The translations under genes were made by a program, and so were the position numbers. A stretch of DNA of 64,000 nucleotides from Sialis fuliginosa. Lineage: Eukaryota > Arthropoda > Insecta > Megaloptera > Sialidae. The DNA lies in contig OY540815.1 in NCBI GenBank assembly GCA_961205875.1, positions 6,324,001 to 6,388,000 of the forward strand, read 5' to 3'. The notes beneath the pieces are model-generated. The model worked only from the letters and a program-made list of their open reading frames with translations, was not told where the DNA came from and searched no databases. Shown here in pieces: positions 21,801 through 35,314 of the stretch (position 1 is the first letter of the stretch; each line of letters starts with the position of its first letter).

Positions 21801-24800
21801 AATGTTTTTCTATTGATGATGTTTAAAAAATAGTGAATAAATCTTGGGCTGGTTCCACTATATTATAGTCCTTTATTATTAACATTGGTATTGTAAATTT
21901 TTGATAATACATAAAAATAAATTATTATCATGATGAATTACGTATTAAAAATTTTAATTAATGTATTAAAATTGCTGTCAATGTGCACATTATATTTTTA
22001 TATTTTAATTAATTATATTATATAACACTAATTAATTAGTATCTATCGAATAAAAAATTCGAAATATTGGTAATACAAATTAATTGAAATGTATACTTCA
22101 AACTAATAATAAAAATAAACACATTAGCTTGATGATAGAATCAGGTACGGTTTTTTTTAATCCAGGCCATTGGATATATTGTATAGTTTTTGTTTTTTGA
22201 GTATACAAAAAGGTTAATTAAAATTTTTATAAAAATGACATATCATTAAATTACAATTCGAGTTTTCAAAAAAGTAAATTTAATTTTCAGTAAATTGTAC
22301 GTAAAAACATATTTTTAAGGACATAGCAGACTAGAGTTGTTAAGGTCGTTCTGGAATATTCTCGATCTCAAATTTGCATTTGTTAATTTGATTTCACAAG
22401 TAATCTTACTATAAATTAACTCCATGGTGTAAAAAAACTGGAAATTGGAATTTGAAAGAAAATTTTTCATTAGTTTTTTTCTGAACCATTGTTACATCGA
22501 GCAGAATACTAATAACAAAAGCCTTTTTCTGTCTATAATATTTTAATATATATAATAACTTAATACTACCCGCGAAAACGTTCGCATGGAATTTAGGTTA
22601 GGTAATACAGACTTATTTTATGATAGTCAATAAAACCTAATCTATCGCGCATATAAATGTCTAATAAATTTTTGGGACAAAAAGTAACCTATGTCCTTCT
22701 TCAGGATGCAAGCTACCTCCCTGCCAAATTTCATCAAGATCGGTTTAGCGGGAAAAGGTAACAGACAGACAGACAAACTTTCGCATTTATTATATAATTA
22801 AGGATTTTCAATAAATATCCATGTATTTGACGTTCATGCAACCAACTTATATGCAGTTTTAATAATAATATATAAAATAAAATAAAATATAATATATCTA
22901 TCAAATTTTATTGTTCAATTTCATATAATATATACTTTATATTCATACAAAAATCATATTTCATCAAAATTTACGACCCCTTTTTATATAAATTTTTGAT
23001 AACTTCATAAATTAACTAACGTCAAAAAAGCGAGCCATTTATTTCAAAAAATCATCCATATATTTATATTTATGGACATCATATTTCAATTATATTTGTA
23101 CATCAATCCATTCCCATTGTAAATATATAAATATATTAAATATCTTGCGCGCATTAAACGTCAAAAAAACGCGCATTTGACGGACAAAATAAATTCACAA
23201 ATAATCATTAGGGTGAGAGAAAAAAAAAACAGTGCAGTAAGTATTATTTAATTCAATAGAACGTGTGGCATGATAAAAATGATAAATGTGATTTTAAAAG
23301 GCAATGCACGCGTCCTCTCTGTGATTCTTTTCAACAAGTCCATTATACATCACACCGTGTCACGCGGGATTTCTAGCACCCCCCACCCCCCCTCTTTTAC
23401 CCACCAAAAACTCTGCCACATCGCCATCACGGTAACGGGTTTCAGTCATTGTTAGGGAGGGAGTTAAAAATTACCTCCTTGCCACATATATACAGATCCC
23501 CGGTCACGGGGTTTGAACATTTTCCAGGAGGGGGCTGGAATTTACCAGTGTGATTTCTAGTTTGCCGCCATGTCGTTTCCCATCTCCACGGAATTTGCAT
23601 TCTTACTTCCTTACACCCAAAATACCGATATGGATTCTCAACATTACGTTTATCCCATTGTTAGAAAGGTTAGAAAATTATAATTTATGCCATAGCTCAC
23701 TTTACTAGATAAAAATATAAGGTATCTGTGGTAAATAAGGCCCATGTGAAAAAAACACATTTATATACACATAGAAGGTACTTATACAAAGCTAACTAAC
23801 TAACTACACACCGACTAGTCTCTCACCGCGCTAACTTTTCGGTACCTCTGAGTTTGTTGCGAGAGATGGTGACGAATGCTCAATTTTATAAAATCAATCA
23901 ACAAATAATCAAATTTTGTTAAATTTGTTTATGTATTTCTTGTTTCTTATTTGTTCAGGTAATAGTTCGATCCTGAAAGTTTATGGTGCAAGTTGATTTG
24001 TATTATTTTTTAAGTTTTTGTTTTATAAAATAAAAAAATATTGCCGTAGTACCTTAGGGATATTAAGGCCCACTAAATTTAAGATTGAGCTTTTTATTAT
24101 TTATTACAATTTATGATCACATATTTTGTTCTAGATTGGTATGTCATTTTTATTTACTAATAGTTCTATAAAAAACCAGCCACAACGAAGAAATAACATG
24201 ATCTGGCGAGAGTTTAGCAGCTGCTATGGATGCACGTTATGGATAAAATAGTTTAATAAGGCCCAACGTTATTTTTTTAAGATGTCTTAAAAATGAAAAA
24301 AATCATTTAAGAAAAGTTGGTTTTCATACTTCTTTAGATTAATAATAAACCAAAGTTTACCATTAACATAGCCTTTTAATTTTAATGACTTATTACCCGA
24401 AATATAACATTTTAAATTAAGGTGGACCTTATTTGCCTCCATGACCTTATATATAATATATATATTAGATATCTTTGTAGATCGTTGTAGAATTGTGCAG
24501 GTCTCCACAGATCAAAAACCAGTGAAAAAATAAGATGTATCAAAATGCAGATTTATCAAGATCTGATTTGATCACTTGAGATCTAAAATTTTTTCCCGAG
24601 ATCGTTTTCTAAAGTGTTTTTTCCTGGTAAAATGTTAAGAGCTAAATTTAAATCTTATTTGAAAATAAACCGACATCTCAAGTCATTGTCAGTTCTGCTA
24701 CCTCAAACCATTAACTAAAATATAGATTATCTTCTACAACGTCTAAAGCACTTAAATTAAACACTAAATCAAAAATGAACATGTGCAAATGAATGATGAA

Positions 24801-24849
24801 AATTAAATTTGTTATTATACATTATACATATGCTATAATTTGTGTTATA
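21801..24849. other. Intron sequence with one retroposon fragment
   Basis: AT-rich, with a G/C-richer patch at about 23270-23560. No gene was recognised. It contains the RTE-like fragment listed next. Confidence 0.45.
22560..22805 (+). mobile_element. RTE-like retroposon fragment
   Basis: Carries ctacccgcgaaaacgttcgc at the left and atcaagatcggtttagcggg, then cagacagacagacaaacttt, at the right. Confidence 0.65.
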
Positions 24850-25962
24850 CAGTAGAATCCAGATATAACGACCCTCAAGGGACCGGCGACACTTTGTCGT
24901 ACTAACCGGACGACGCACTAAACGACCGGATAATTTTTTTTTTTAATGTCCAAGTTATTTTCAATCTGTATTTTTTTAAAGACATTAAGCAATTTACCGG
25001 ATAATTTAAGCTTATTTTTAACTATGTACATATTAATATTACTGTAATTCTTATTATGAAATAATAATATACAGGGTGGGGCATTTAAAGTGTTACAGAT
25101 TATTATCTCAGAACCATCACATATTTGAAAAAAATGTTTTAACCAAAAAATGTTTGGTTGAGAGGGGGTAATCAAATAGTAATATTTATTTGTTATTTTA
25201 ACGTGGCCTTCAAGGATATTTGAAAGTCAACATAATTATTTTTTATATGTAGTTAGATTAATTTCTATTTAAATAAAACAAATATTAAAATTAACAAAAA
25301 GTAACTTTAATGGTATTTACTTAAACATTGCACATTACATACATATACATAATGTATTACAGTTTTGTCAGAGATACAATGTACAGTCGCCTGCAGAACT
25401 CGTCTGGCACCCTAAAGGCTAGAATCGCTTACAACAGATTCCAAATTTAAAGACAAACATCATCGGTTATCTTTTTCTATCAAGTTTAATATATTTAAAT
25501 ACTAAAATTCGGAATATCAAATATTTATTGCAACAAAATTTACGTATACAATTTTCAATAGATTACATAATAATTTAATTGCACAAATATATATGAGTAC
25601 TATAAACGAAGAGTAGTTCTTTATCTAGCAAATTAATTTCAAAATATCTGTCTTTGTTTGATACATGGAGAAATGATTTAAATATTATAATAATCAAATG
25701 GGAGGAGCCTACTATGTTTGTGATAAACGAAAATGAATACAAACTGCAAGACCATTAATGCAGGTGACTGTATCTACATTCTATGCATGTAAACACTGCA
25801 CGTCGTTCTAATCGGAACAAGCAGTTGGTCGCTTAAACCGGAGTCGTGCTATACAGATATGTTTTCATAGGACGTCTATATGAAACCAAATTTGAGTTTG
25901 CATTTTCGTCGCTAAAAACGGTTAGCCGTTATAAACGGAGTCGTTATATCCGGATTCTACTG
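24850..25962. mobile_element. pogo/Tigger-like element with a nested MITE
   Basis: TA (24848-24849) is followed by CAGTAGAATCCAGATATAAC. The right end is the complement, GTTATATCCGGATTCTACTG, followed by TA (25963-25964). CAGTAGAA-type ends that continue into GATATAACGAC resemble pogo/Tigger elements. Further inverted motifs (aaccggacg, cggagtcg) lie inside each end. No transposase remains, and the centre is interrupted by the element at 25384-25770. Confidence 0.75.
25384..25770. mobile_element. TA-flanked MITE with CAGTCGCCTGCA ends, nested
   Basis: Ends CAGTCGCCTGCA and TGCAGGTGACTG are flanked by TA on both sides. It lies inside the pogo-like element, so it inserted later. A homologous inverted copy is at 26275-26655. 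Confidence 0.8.
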
Positions 25963-26274
25963 TATATAGACGAAAAATAGCTGAACTATTCAATTTATGA
26001 AATGGTGTTTATATAATTTTAAAATTCGATACTCGTGTTGTTCAGAAACCAAAGCGATGAACTCGATAAAAGATTTGAATTAAAATTAGATTATTAAAAA
26101 TATCATTCTAGGTCAACTGGTCCAGTATAAGTTAGAAGTTTGTGACAGACAGACATACACACAGTTCCTTTTTTCCGATTTATGTACGGAAAACAAAAAA
26201 ATTAAAAAAAATGATTTTTAGATATTTTGGTTGTTATAAATCACCTTAAAAATACTTTCATGCTTGTTTTTCAT

Positions 26275-26655
26275 TCATTTGTATATTATAATATTTAAAT
26301 CATTTCTCCATTTACCAAACAAAGACAGATATTTTGAAACTCATTTGCTAAATAAAGAAGTACTCTTCGTTTATAGTACTCATATATATTTGTGCGATTA
26401 AATTATTACATAATCTATTGAAAATTGTATAAGTAAATTTTGTGGCAATAAATATTTGATATTCCGAATTTTAGTACTTAAATGCGTTAAACTTGATATA
26501 AAATTAATTAATGAAATGGACGTACATTTGTGTTTTTATTTAAAATGATGTAACTATAGAAGCTCCCCCCTAGAAAAAGATAACCGATGATGTTAGTCTT
26601 AATATTTTTGAATCTGCTGTAAGCGATTCTGATCTTAAGGGTGGCAGACGACTTC
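26275..26655 (-). mobile_element. Second copy of the CAGTCGCCTGCA MITE, truncated
   Basis: Matches 25384-25770 on the opposite strand, for example through agtactcatatatatttgtg and agataaccgatgatgtt. About 65 bp of extra sequence is inserted near 26500-26565. The outermost CAGTC ends are lost. Confidence 0.7.
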
Positions 26656-26668
26656 TGAGCCCATAGTA

Positions 26669-27219
26669 CCTAGAGATACTCCAGTAAGAGTTATGACAGC
26701 GTCGCCATTTTTAGCCAAACCGGTGGTGACGTGATTTATTCAAAAATTAATTTTTAGCAAGCATAAATTAAATTAACTTATGTCCGGTATTATAAAGGAG
26801 CTAGCAAAATTTGCTAGCTAGCAAACACTTTCAAATGAGGTTTCTAACCTATCTGACAGTTCTCCCTTAGTTTCATGAAATGTTTGACAAGTTTCGCGCA
26901 CGCGTGGTATGTAAACACCAACGGTATTAAAACAGTGGCGATATTATGAAAATTATTTTGTACGGTCAGAGTCGCCAACAATACGTTGAAGAATCACTGC
27001 TCTAAATTTCATAGATAATCCATAGATATTATCACAGAATTAATAGCCCATTTGAAATTTGCTAGCTCATTTATAATACCGGACATTAATGAACATAATG
27101 AAGTATATTTATTACCTGATTATAAAATCAGAAAATACAGTTATGGGTAAGACTTAGTTAATACAATCAACTAGAAATCGATTCGGGCTGTCAGAACTCT
27201 TACTACGATTATCTCTAAA
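26669..27219. mobile_element. CCTAGAG-family MITE with a nested element
   Basis: Ends CCTAGAGATACTCCAGTAAG and the inverted cttactacgattatctcta. It is related to the intronic copy at 3233 and the copy at 59511. Its centre is split by the element at 26781-27086. Confidence 0.7.
26781..27086. mobile_element. MITE with TGTCCGGTATTATAAA ends, nested
   Basis: Left end TGTCCGGTATTATAAAGGAG and right end ttataataccggaca are inverted. The adjoining gctagcaaa and tttgctagc extend the pairing. An internal block around ttgacaagtttcgcgcacgc has an inverted relative at about 61395-61530. Confidence 0.7.
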
Positions 27220-27742
27220 TGTACTTGGAAATCAAATCATAAAAATATAAATGAATACTGGAATTTTATAATAATGATATAAATAACATTCGCACAACAT
27301 TTTAACAATAGATATTCCATGTAATGTATAGAAGTTATTTTATAAAAATGTAAGATATACGTCAAAAATGACGAATATCTAACACTCCTCTAGATATTTC
27401 ATGTCAAAATTCACTGAAATCATATCGAAGGGGAATAATCCATTCCATCTTTTATCTAAAATGAGTCAAATGTATAATAAAAAAAATCAGTAAATGTTTT
27501 ATACGAAAATATTACTCATTTTTCATTTTGTTCGTGTCAATTTTATATTATACATTGATTTATATTAAAAACAAAATACGTTATTCTACATTTACTATAT
27601 GTACACATATGTACACGTTTAATTAAAATTTAAATAAGATCGAATGGTTTGTTAAGTTTTAAAAGTACAAATTTCAGTAATCAAACAGAATAATTTATAA
27701 TATTAATTTTTTTTAATTCTTAACTCATCACATTTTACAATA

Positions 27743-28269
27743 AGGTACTGGTACCAGTCTTGGATATGACCCCAGTAATGATTATTTTTTAATTTAATGT
27801 ACTGAGTTAGAAATATTTGTTGATATTTGATTACTATTATTACTGAATATTAATCTATATACAACTGTCTTACAGCGTGATTTGATGATAATCCGCCAAT
27901 AGGTGTCAAAATGGTGGACATTTAAACTAATTATTAGTATAGTTTATTTATTAATTATTACATTGTTTCAAATTTGACGATTCTTTCTTTTATATCGTAG
28001 TATTTATCATTTTGTAATCATTAGCAAGTGTCCATCACTGCGTGCTCCTTACTGGTTTTACTTTATTCATTACTGGAGAAAAAACATAAACAAAATAAAA
28101 GGCTATAATTTAAAAAGTAAACTATATTTGCCGACTTTGGTAATTAAATTAATTAAATAAAGAGTTACTTGTTTTATTAGTAACATGAGTTCATGAGAAT
28201 TACAAAAAAGAAACCCGCCAATCACAAAAACAGTAAACCTTATAGCAGCCATAACTGGTGCCAGTACCT
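27743..28269 (+). mobile_element. AGGTACTGG-family MITE, copy 2
   Basis: Flanked by TA. Ends AGGTACTGGTACCAG and CTGGTGCCAGTACCT. The GGTACC core makes each end partly palindromic. About 530 bp, no coding sequence. Confidence 0.75.
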
Positions 28270-29192
28270 TATTTCGAGTTGAAAAAATAAAATAAAATAT
28301 AAAATGTTTTTTAAATAAAACTCAATTTCAAAAATTTTATTTTGATCTATTTTTTTACATGTCACCTTAACCTCGTTTATATATTTATCAAAAAATCTTG
28401 AAACATCAATTTTCTTGACATTATGGATTTATTTGTCTTGACATCTGAACGAGTGATATTATTTTATTGTCATGTTTCATAAATAACCCCCCCCCCCTTC
28501 CAGCGCACAGGAAAGTATCAGGTGTTTGTGGAATTCTTTTCAGACCATCTTAGTCCGTACGTGCATCATCTCTTGGAACCCAAGAATAAGATTACTCTCC
28601 CTGAGGGGGAATTATTATAATTTCTGTTTTATGTACGTTTCTTCCGTAGCATTGAAAGAGGGTAACTCTATCCACCGCGGTGCATTATGGGCGCTTTCTC
28701 ACTGACTTAGACGCACCGCATTTGAATTTGATACGTCTCGTACGCCTTTGTATGAAGTGCTGCATATATGTATAGCAAATATGTATCTAATAAAGGAATA
28801 TAAAATTTGTATAATTTTTTAAGGTTAGAAAGCAGTTTTCATGTTAGATGTAATATGTTATACAGGATGGTTATAATGTCTTTACTTTTCATCAAGTTTG
28901 TGATAAAAAAGTATTCGTTTTGTTCAATTTTAAAGAGCCCTAATCAGGAAAATAATTTTTAGAAAAAAAATTTGAAAACTGCTATATGAAATTTTGTATT
29001 TTCTAATATTAGCAAATAAGGAAAAAATAGCTATGTGTAATTTTCATATGATTTCTGTTTTTCCGGAAATATATTAATGTATTTTTTTGACAATATTGCT
29101 GCTTTTTTGTCATCTTGATTACAGATCTGTGTGTCTGTATTACTGTAAAACTAGTTAAATGATTGCAAATGACTAAATACTAATACTAACAA
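28270..29192. other. Intron sequence, nothing recognised
   Basis: No gene. A run of C residues lies at about 28488-28498. tatacaggatggttataat at 28858 resembles a mariner-group end without a partner. Confidence 0.4.
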
Positions 29193-29480
29193 TCTTTACT
29201 ATTATTATAAATGCGAAAGTGTCTCTATCTGTCTATCTGTCCGTCTGTTTGTTACCTTTTCACGGCTAAACCGTTGAACTGCATCTTGATTAAATTTGAT
29301 AGAGAGATAGCTTGCATTCTGAGGAAGGACATAGGTAACTTTGTATCTCAAAATTGATTATATTAAAAAAATTTGTGTAACATCTAGCGTGCAAATGCAA
29401 AACAAAAAATATGTTTAATCGGCTATCATAACAGAAATCTGTATTACCACGCAGGCAAAGTCGCGGATAACAGCTAGTAT
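29193..29480 (-). mobile_element. RTE-like retroposon fragment
   Basis: Read on the minus strand it starts with ctagctgttatccgcgactt and ends tttataatagtaaagat. It contains the gaaaaggtaacaaacagacg region. Confidence 0.65.
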
Positions 29481-30389
29481 GTAACAAATAAAAAAGTGCA
29501 ATTAAAAAATATATATTAACCTTGCTGTCGAGCCTATTAACCCATAAGTGCATAATGTGTCTTATAATGTACCTCTAAATTTATTTATTTTAAATTAATA
29601 TTATAAAAACTTATACTAAATATGTGTTATCAAAAATAGTGTAAAAAATGCATTTTGTTGCAACTCTCAATTTAGTTATTTTGGTCTATTGAAGTTGGGA
29701 TTATACATATTATACTGATCATCAATGTTTTAGAAAAATCTCCACAAAATTCTTACAAAGAGTAAAAACCAATTAAGAGCAAATTACTACAATCCTCAAA
29801 TGATTATTTTCTACTTTCAGTAATCCACATTTAATCCCACTCCAAAACAAAAAAAAAACCTACCCCTCTCCAATTCGTACAAAACGTTCATTAAATCTGT
29901 ACACTGTGTTACTCCACACGTTCACATTACCCCCCCCCCCCCTCTAACCTCCCCCCACAACGTCAACGTTACGTAATGTTGTATCGACGCAAATTCGCGA
30001 GTAGGAGAAACACGAATAGTTAAAAATGCCACAATTCCAGCCTCCCCCGCAGTAAATACACACGCAGGCATTACGACAAAATTAATTTTCCGCGCGAGAG
30101 CGTCGCGGTTACGCGAGTATTAACATTGTCATAATGTTCAACGTGATAACGATTGCCCGGAGCGGTTCTAGCGCGTTCTCAGACCGTGTGACAGGGCATT
30201 CCTTGTCGTTGGGGTATCAATGTTTAGATAAGACGCTTTTGCAAGCTAAGTGCTTTCAATAAGAAACTAAGTACTTGTAGTAGCACTCTATATTGACGCT
30301 TCATAATAAATAAAACAATAATTATCACGCACAGGTATAGAAGTTAACTACGAAACATAGAGAAATAAATAAATACATTTTTCTTGTTA

Positions 30390-31110
30390 ACTTCCCAAAT
30401 GGAAGTTATTGTAATCGGTCCAAAATCAAAATCAATAATTTCAATATAATTGTATGTTTTAACGTCACTATAATATATTTACACTATTTTCAGAAAGATG
30501 TGTGTGTGTGTGTGTGTGTGTATGTACGTAAATAAAAAATGCTATTGACTTCGTTGTGGTGCCAATCGAAGCGTCTTGACGTGATTATGATCTGAAAGAA
30601 AGGATTTTTCGAAATTCAACCCCTAAGGGGGTAAAAAGAGGTGTAAAGTTTTTTTTGTCTGATTTACTTAAAACTTAGCATAAATATTCTACAATACAAA
30701 TAATGAAAAATGTATTTCAGTATTTTTTTGTTATACGTGCCTTAACAGCCATAGAAGGAGTGAAAGGCGAAAACCACCCTCAAAATTTGAATTTTAAAAT
30801 AAATAAGTCTACAATTCATGTTGCCTTGGAAACAAATGCAATTGAATTTAAATTGTCGGATTAGTTATTATAAAAACAAATGAAATTTAATTCAAATTGT
30901 CAAATTAGTTATTCTAAAAATGTGTGTTATATTTATTGACATTAGGATATTAGAAAACTACTATTCATAATACAAAGGTGAGTTTTTTTTCTGACCAATT
31001 CCATTAAAATTTTTTGTATACATATTAAAAAAATATTCACATAAACTATACGGGAACAATAAATAATCAGTATTCAAGTATTTATAATCATACCGTGTTG
31101 GGAAGTTGAT
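30390..31110 (+). repeat. Dispersed repeat with aacttcccaaatggaagtt start
   Basis: This block includes a (GT)n run at 30499-30521 and an interior that recurs inverted at 39955-40130, for example gtctgacc/aattccattaaaatt against its complement. It appears to be a non-coding transposon of unknown type. Confidence 0.5.
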
Positions 31111-31269
31111 TGTGTGGACCTAAAGGGTTTCACCCCATCCCAAGCTTGTTTTAAATAGTGATTGTAGCTGTCATTTAATACCCTACTCGCTAAGATTGAA
31201 TAATTTTTTTTGGTATCCTACCCTCTTCTTTTTAAAAAGCGTCAAAAACTTAAAAACATCCATATTTAA

Positions 31270-31480
31270 TATTATAAAAGAGCAAGTGTCTCTGCGTCTG
31301 TTTATTTGTTATCTTTTCTCGGCTAAAGCACTGAACCGATCTTGATAAAATTTGATAGGAAGATAGTTTGCATCCTGAGGAAGGACATAGGCAACTTTGT
31401 ATCCCGAAAAATTGATTAGAAAATTGGCGTAGACATCTAGCATGTAAATGAAAAACTAAAAACCTGTTTTATCGACTTAA
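31270..31480 (-). mobile_element. RTE-like retroposon fragment, truncated
   Basis: Contains the complement of the conserved tail (ttttctcggctaaagcactg, then cctgaggaaggacatagg) but lacks the ctagctg end. Confidence 0.6.
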
Positions 31481-32091
31481 ATAGACAAAAAAATCCTTGA
31501 AGATTCATAAATTTCTGAGATATTTGACTATCTGTTCAGTATATCCTTCTATAACCTTTTTGTCATAATATAAGAATTTGCATCGAATACAAAATTCTTC
31601 CAACTCATCGAATACTTTGATAGAATTCATCACAATACATGCACAATTCTGCATCGCTTTCGCGTCTATCTACATACTCCATGCACATGCATGTTAACTC
31701 AGATTAATATTTTCAACGCCCTAAAACAATTTCCTGGTTATCTCAGGAACCACCAACACCTCTTCCAGCGTTCGAGGGTGTGTGTTTATAAAATGGAGAG
31801 CTTACAGTTTTACGACACCAAGAGACACGTCTGTGAAGAGATCTGCATTATCGATAAAGTCGTGCTGTACGTACAGGACTAGCAGGTGTGAGGAAAGGGT
31901 GGGTGGGTGCGGGAATGTAAGCCAACGCTGTCTTTGTAACTAGTTGTAAATGAAAAAGATGTGTGCTGAAGATACAGAGGTGCTATGTTTGTTTATATAA
32001 ATTAAGGTGTAATCTGTGGATTCTGGACGTTGGTACATTTACTTTTTACGAAGAGTGACTAAGTGACTATACGTAATTTTGATGAATGTAT

Positions 32092-32410
32092 ACCCGGAGA
32101 AAAATGGAGTCGATATTTTTATAAAAATTACAGTTGCCAATTAAAAATTTCAATTTGGTGTCAAAACAATAAAACCAGTTTTAACATGTACTGTCAATTG
32201 AGTAACTTTTACAATCTCCATTGTAATTTTTATAATATGCAATTTTTTACTTATTCGTAAATATCATTTACATGATTTATTCAACTAATTATTTTTAAGT
32301 TGACTTATTTGTTAAGTGCTATACAAATTATTTCATTTCAATTGTCAGTACATTTTTCTATTTGATACATACATTTTTATTAAAACACAATACAATAAAT
32401 ACTACGATTG
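32092..32410 (+). repeat. Dispersed repeat, copy 2 (gtactgtcaattgagtaac family)
   Basis: Same orientation as 15117-15430 with small indels. The ORFs over this stretch reflect AT-rich repeat sequence, not a gene. Confidence 0.6.
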
Positions 32411-32739
32411 TGTAAAATTAATTGTATTAATAGTATATTTTTATTGGTATAACAAATCAAACGCTACCAATAATATAGATTTCGATTCTGCACGCAAAAT
32501 TTACTATTCATATTGTAATTTTAATAACACGTGACCTAGCAATGTATAGAAATAAACGGAAGTTAATTCTCGTCAGTACTGTGTTTTCAGTTTCTGTCTA
32601 TAAGTAAAAGATCTTAGAAAAAGCAAGTAAATGGTAAGTTAAAATACATTTAAAATTTATGAAAGTATACATATTACATACATACATATATGTATTTAGT
32701 TACAGGTTCACACCTCAGTGCAACTAGAAGCAGTGAGGA

Positions 32740-32740
<1 letters not shown>

Positions 32741-32773
<33 letters not shown>
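32741..32773. repeat. Compound (GT)n(GA)n microsatellite
   Basis: About nine GT units are followed directly by about eight GA units. Confidence 0.95.
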
Positions 32774-33044
32774 AGTGTCCATAGTGTCCATTGCTGGATA
32801 AAGATGGGTAGACCTGTCTCAAGAAATGTTTTATATACAATACAACGTTTTACGATGCAGCATAGTAAAATTTCACGAGATCCTTTACAATCTATATTAT
32901 CATTAATATGGAAGAATTGTCTTCCGCTTTAAGAATACTGAATCAAATAGTAATTTTCGTTAAAAATTGAATATATTTTTCTCTGTGTAGGTAGGTACGT
33001 TTCGACTTGGGCCAAGAAAACCTTCCTTTATATTTAACAAAAAC

Positions 33045-33187
33045 AATATTTTCTTATAATAATATAAGAAATATACTCTTAATCCAACTGTAATATTGTT
33101 TTTTTTTTAAAAACATTCTTGTCGGACGAAAACAATAATATTTGGATTAAAAGTATATTCCTATTTTAAGAAAATATTGTTTTCGTT
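33045..33187. repeat. Imperfect hairpin repeat
   Basis: aaaacaatattttcttataa and attaagagtatatt-like sequence on the left are matched by their complements on the right. Arms are about 60 bp with some mismatches around a T-rich centre. Confidence 0.55.
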
Positions 33188-33189
33188 AT

Positions 33190-34844
33190 ACAGGATGATT
33201 TACAACTAGCGTAATAAAAATTAACAGGAGATCGAGGTTGTTATTTTAAGCAATATAAACTTATTTTGTGTAATTTGAAACATTCGTATCAAATTCTGCA
33301 GTACCTACTTTCTTTTATGCGATATTTTTCGAAAACGGTTGATCTTATGACAAATAAGTAAAGTATATTTTTGTGTATTTTGTATCATATAATCTTCTAC
33401 AAGAACCCAACTCAGGAAAAAATTCAAGAACAAATAATACTTGATAAAAATCGGCGGGCTCATTGTCCCCACACACCCCTGGTCTAAATTATTATTATTT
33501 TATACTGAAAATCGATAACGCTTATTAATACCAATCCCTGTATCAAATTTCATAATTGTAGCACAATGGGTTCTCTAGATATTAAATAAATACTAATATT
33601 GGGCAAAAGACTGTAGCTCCCTCACGAAGAATTTCCGGACATAAGTTGTAAATCATTTTGTATGTATATAAAACAAGAATTTCTTGGCCCACGTCAACGT
33701 TTCTACCTGTGTGGAAGAATTTGAAATATACGATACATGTTTTTTTGTGTTTTATTATTTTAACTCAGTTGGATAATTCTTTAACTGGAAATTAAATGGA
33801 TAAATTAATAATGAATAAAATAAACAATGAAAATATTTTTTTTGAGTCTTATTTAAAAAAAGATGTCTCTATCTTAAGTTCAAATTAAAACGAAAACTAC
33901 TGAGCTGATTTTGATGAAATTTTCACTGTGAGAAAATCTAAGAAGCTATAGTTAGTTTTATTTAGGCTAAATGATAATTTATTTACGTCAAGCCCGTATT
34001 AAGGAAAATTTATATGAAAATGAAAAATATAACCAATGGCAGTATTGATATTGATGTAATTAAACCCCCATTGTGAAGATGTGGTGTCTATTGATCGATT
34101 TTGAAATAAAGTAGTGAAAAGTTTAGAGTCAACGTATTTGCCGCTTGTGAATTTTGTTCACACATTGCGTTGCAAATAAATGTTTTCAACTTTTTACAAT
34201 AATCAAGTGAAATCTGTCAAAGTTGAGCTTTCTTTTATACATTTATTTGAATTTTCTTACGGTATTATTATTTCTTAGAAATATTCAGTTGTCTTTTTTA
34301 AGTTAATACTTGTATGAACGTACTGTCAAAAACGACATTTTCATGAAAATGTGTGAGTATTTACGTATAAATAACTTTTATTGATTTGTTTAAAGTTTCT
34401 GGAAGAAATCATAAAAAAAAATTCACATTCCAGGGCCTCAAGGAATGGTTTGGGAAGGGTATACAAGGTTGTTTTAACCAAACATAACAACCACGTCGAC
34501 GTAACTAGTCGTAAATGAGCAGAGATCTACATTACCGATAGTGTGTTTGTGTCAAGGATATTGCAGAAGCTTCAAAATGGAAAATCAGAGATTTGTATTA
34601 TCGATAAAGCAGTTTTATAGTGTTGTTTTATTTATGCACATAATATTATGGATGTAGTAAAAAAAAGACGAGCGAGAATTCTATATGCACGTCATATATT
34701 TTCGTGAAATATAAAAGGATATTGTAGAGTTTATCTGCGACGAATTCTATAACCGTTTTCTTGATTTATTTTCTTATGCATTCTTGTTACAGCTACATGA
34801 AAAATATTAACTCTATATATATCAAAATAAAAAAAAGGGTAAAG
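33190..34844. other. Intron sequence, nothing recognised
   Basis: tatacaggatgatttacaac at 33190 looks like a single transposon end. The rest is AT-rich with no recognised feature. Confidence 0.4.
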
Positions 34845-35314
34845 CCACTATGACGGTTCAAAAAATTCGATTTTTTTTAATTTTTGCATTTTTAAACATA
34901 TTATACATATTCAAAAATAATAATATGTAAAAAAAATCAGTTAAAATTCCGAAAATTGACTGATTGTGAGTTACGCGTTTTTCTCGAAACGACTTTTTTT
35001 GACTTTGTCAAATCATCGCGACAACGATAACTACATTCATAGATATTGATAATAATTATATAGATATATTTTTTAATTTCGATAATATTTCACCAAAATT
35101 TCGATGGGACAAGGGAGAGGAATTTATTTTTTTGGTCACCACATCGAGGCTCATAACTTTGTAAATTTTTAATATTTTTCAATAAAAATTGGTATTGTAT
35201 AAGTTAAATATACACTTAACAAAATATCTTCTACCCGATCCCAAAATAATTAAGTACATATATCTGTGAATAAAATTCCCAATCATTGACAAATTTTTTG
35301 AACCGTCACAGTGG
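34845..35314. mobile_element. MITE with CCACTATGACGGTTCAAAAA ends
   Basis: Left end CCACTATGACGGTTCAAAAA and right end tttttgaaccgtcacagtgg are inverted with one mismatch. About 470 bp. No clear target duplication and no transposase; superfamily left open. Confidence 0.75.

Noticed and set aside
24848-25964. Annotating the pogo-like element as coding
   Set aside because: No transposase motif in any frame; only the ends are recognisable.
32063-32534. Two adjacent 65- and 72-codon ORFs as small protein genes
   Set aside because: Composition is typical of AT-rich translation, and the stretch is a dispersed repeat also found at 15117-15430 without the same frames.
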